Assembly (NCBI GenBank): GCA_046160245.1
Contig: JBJXGU010000230.1
Coordinates: 1 to 24,532 of the forward strand
Source: JAJTFW01 sp046160245
Lineage (GTDB): Bacteria; Bacteroidota; Bacteroidia; AKYH767-A; OLB10
Reading direction: 5' to 3'
Length of the DNA: 24,532 nt
Part shown: positions 24,201 through 24,532 of the stretch, piece by piece
Layout of the letters: each line of letters starts with the position of its first letter
How positions within the stretch are numbered: the stretch's first letter is position 1
Notes under the pieces: generated by a model
Database searches by the model: none
What the model saw: the letters and a program-made list of their open reading frames with translations, nothing else
What the model was told of the DNA's origin: nothing
Position numbers and translations under genes: made by a program

Positions 24201-24278
24201 AAGTTGTGCTTTTGAAACAGTAGTTGTCCCTATTGACAGAGTAAAAATGCAAATAAGTTTCAGTAAAATATTTTTCAT
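21243..24278 (-). CDS. Secreted leucine-rich-repeat protein with DUF7619-like domain and T9SS sorting tail
   Basis: A 1011-aa secreted protein. A signal peptide (LLKLICIFTLSIGTTTVSKA) leads into an N-terminal cap with VYIPDSAFRAYLNQNFG. Residues about 73-390 hold some 15 leucine-rich repeats, each exactly 20 residues, of the form LPxLPxSLxxLxCxxNQLxS. This short LPxLP form is the class known from YopM, IpaH and SspH effectors. After a spacer come a region like DUF7619 (GSFDPNDKTAFP to NTANIFFDFNAPVITN, about 658-800), a module with CNGEAYSLNG..Y..GTYQ and GCDSIIELQLTV, and the type IX secretion tail (about 937-1011, ending KVVKY). It is probably exported to the cell surface or medium, where the LRRs could bind protein or glycan; the ligand is unknown. 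The neighbour upstream is a paralogous T9SS gene only 15 nt away. Confidence 0.88.
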   Translation of the reverse strand: MKNILLKLICIFTLSIGTTTVSKAQLVYIPDSAFRAYLNQNFGACMVGDSIDSSCPAVLSAKKIDVRNRGIFNLSGIEIFVNDTLLDCSANQLTSLPNFPQSITYFDCSNNQLSSMLNLPLSLTYFDCSNNQFSSLPNLPLSLSHLYCFENQLTSLPILPTPLTILECHENPLTALPALPASLTHLTCVDNQLTTLPALPASLIHLNCYDNQLTSLPALPASLALLNCSLNPLSTLPTLPTSLTILYCVDNQLNTLPALPASLTHLFCNNNDLSSLPNLPATLIFLRCYDNQLLSLPALPASLTLLDCSGNQLATLPALPTLLNELRCDQNLLYSLPTLPASLIYLECNNNQLTSLPPLPFSLTNLTCSNNPLTCLPSLNNVTNLYFTNTLVNCLPNYGIVTASNPVVTTIPICGIFNTNGCGVFWNIEGTTFFDADTNCNQGSSEPLFKNQKLNLYKNGVLDQQTYSNINGDYDFNTFSFDLYTTELDVSGLPFDIHCPSLGFYLDSITAIDSIKIDRDFGLKCKDVDLAVTSIFSNNLRPASIREIKIQAGDYSNYFGAHCAMGISGTVTITITGECNYFSPAIGALTPNIVTGNVLTYNVVDFGILSYDSSFNFNILVDTSAALASLICIQVSISTPSAELNYYNNLLSQCFTVVGSFDPNDKTAFPNSTLDISGDRWLTYLIRFQNTGTASAEHIFITDTLSTSLDWSTFNLLSYSHQPLTQVYIDGLVKFSFPHINLPDSNTNEPASHGFVQYKIRAKDSLSIGSTIENTANIFFDFNAPVITNTTSNAIINCSIPPTIISASICNGEAYSLNGALYYNDGTYQQKLITSVGCDSIIELQLTVSSITNTISQSSAILQTAASGSGYQWIDCATNSAITGATNSTYQPTQSGDYAVAVTYGNCIDTSSCFAFSMVGLPSSIGADVIFQTRYNSNADQIQLHAEKLKGYKGMLRLMDISGRIIFQKQIENIAAGNLDIEIPAKGMNAGIYLVNLITERDNISGKVVKY
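23161..24060 (-). repeat. Tandem 60-bp DNA repeats encoding the LRR array
   Basis: About 15 units of exactly 60 nt with no spacer variation. Copies near 23341-23760 are most alike; those at the two edges are more diverged. The regular unit implies growth by unequal exchange of whole 20-codon repeats. Confidence 0.9.
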
Positions 24279-24293
24279 ATTGTATTTTTTAAA

Positions 24294-24532
24294 TTAATAC
24301 TTCACCACCTTCCCCGAAATATTATCCCTTTCGGTTATCAAATTCACTAAATAAATTCCGGCGTTCATTCCTTTTGCAGGGATTTCTATGTCGAGATTTC
24401 CTGCAGCAATATTGTCAATTTGTTTTTGGAAAATGATTCGGCCTCTAATGTCCATCAATCGCAATACACCTTTGTTGCCTTTCAGTTTTTCAGCGTGGAG
24501 TTGAATCTGATCTGAATTGGAATGGTAACGAG
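24294..24532 (-). CDS. C-terminal fragment of a second T9SS sorting-domain protein
   Basis: The gene enters from the right edge; its last 79 codons are present, with a TAA stop at 24296-24294. The residues form a complete type A type IX sorting domain. Over the last 78 residues it differs from the LRR protein's tail at only six positions (N/H, A/S, Y/N, M/V, S/R, E/D). The rest of the protein lies outside the window, so its function is unknown. It lies 15 nt upstream of the LRR gene, in the same direction, and is probably co-transcribed. Confidence 0.85.
   Translation of the reverse strand, partial: RYHSNSDQIQLHAEKLKGNKGVLRLMDIRGRIIFQKQIDNIAAGNLDIEIPAKGMNAGIYLVNLITERDNISGKVVKY

Overview
The window looks like chromosomal DNA from a member of the Bacteroidota (old Bacteroidetes), AT-rich, possibly an uncultured flavobacterial or sphingobacterial/chitinophagal lineage. 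Evidence: three proteins end in type IX secretion (T9SS) sorting domains; there is a GldA-type ABC ATPase; several genes are preceded by the Bacteroidetes promoter element TAnnTTTG and have no Shine-Dalgarno sequence; and the run miaB - sigma-54 activator - lptE - TPR protein - secG - groES - groEL is, from memory, a gene order seen in this phylum. I see no rRNA, tRNA, CRISPR array, transposase or phage gene. Most genes are core housekeeping genes.

Layout. 1-1130: 5' end of rsgA (minus), divergent from a gldA-like ATPase gene. 1206-2641: metK with a Lys-rich tail and a clear terminator. 2736-4736: large secreted/anchored T9SS protein. 4743-6930: DUF2461 gene (minus), a small Asp-rich acidic gene (plus) and anmK (minus). 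7009-11298: an acyl-CoA dehydrogenase followed closely by a wza-like export lipoprotein and a wzc-like tyrosine kinase/co-polymerase, with no glycosyltransferases nearby. 11299-13227: murF flanked on both sides by palindromic and low-complexity repeats. 13228-15181: groEL and groES behind two inverted repeats. 15364-20940: a tightly packed minus-strand operon (miaB, sigma-54 activator, lptE, repeat-bearing TPR protein, secG). 21243-24532: two tandem T9SS genes on the minus strand, one with about 15 leucine-rich repeats of exactly 20 residues, the other only a C-terminal fragment.

Most interesting signals. (1) Palindromic elements of the intergenic type also lie in frame inside the TPR-protein gene (16873-17164), much like the Rickettsia palindromic elements. 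A 34-nt hairpin there and one beside murF share arm length, loop length and compensatory arm changes. (2) Several genes have a -7-like element ending 4-6 nt before the start codon, which suggests leaderless or nearly leaderless mRNAs. (3) A CTGACA/TGTCAG palindrome occurs upstream of both the miaB operon and groESL; at miaB it overlaps the -33 region and is followed by a large 5'-leader hairpin. (4) The two tandem T9SS proteins have nearly identical sorting domains, and one carries IpaH/YopM-style 20-residue LRRs. I do not see a complete undescribed multi-gene system such as a defence island.
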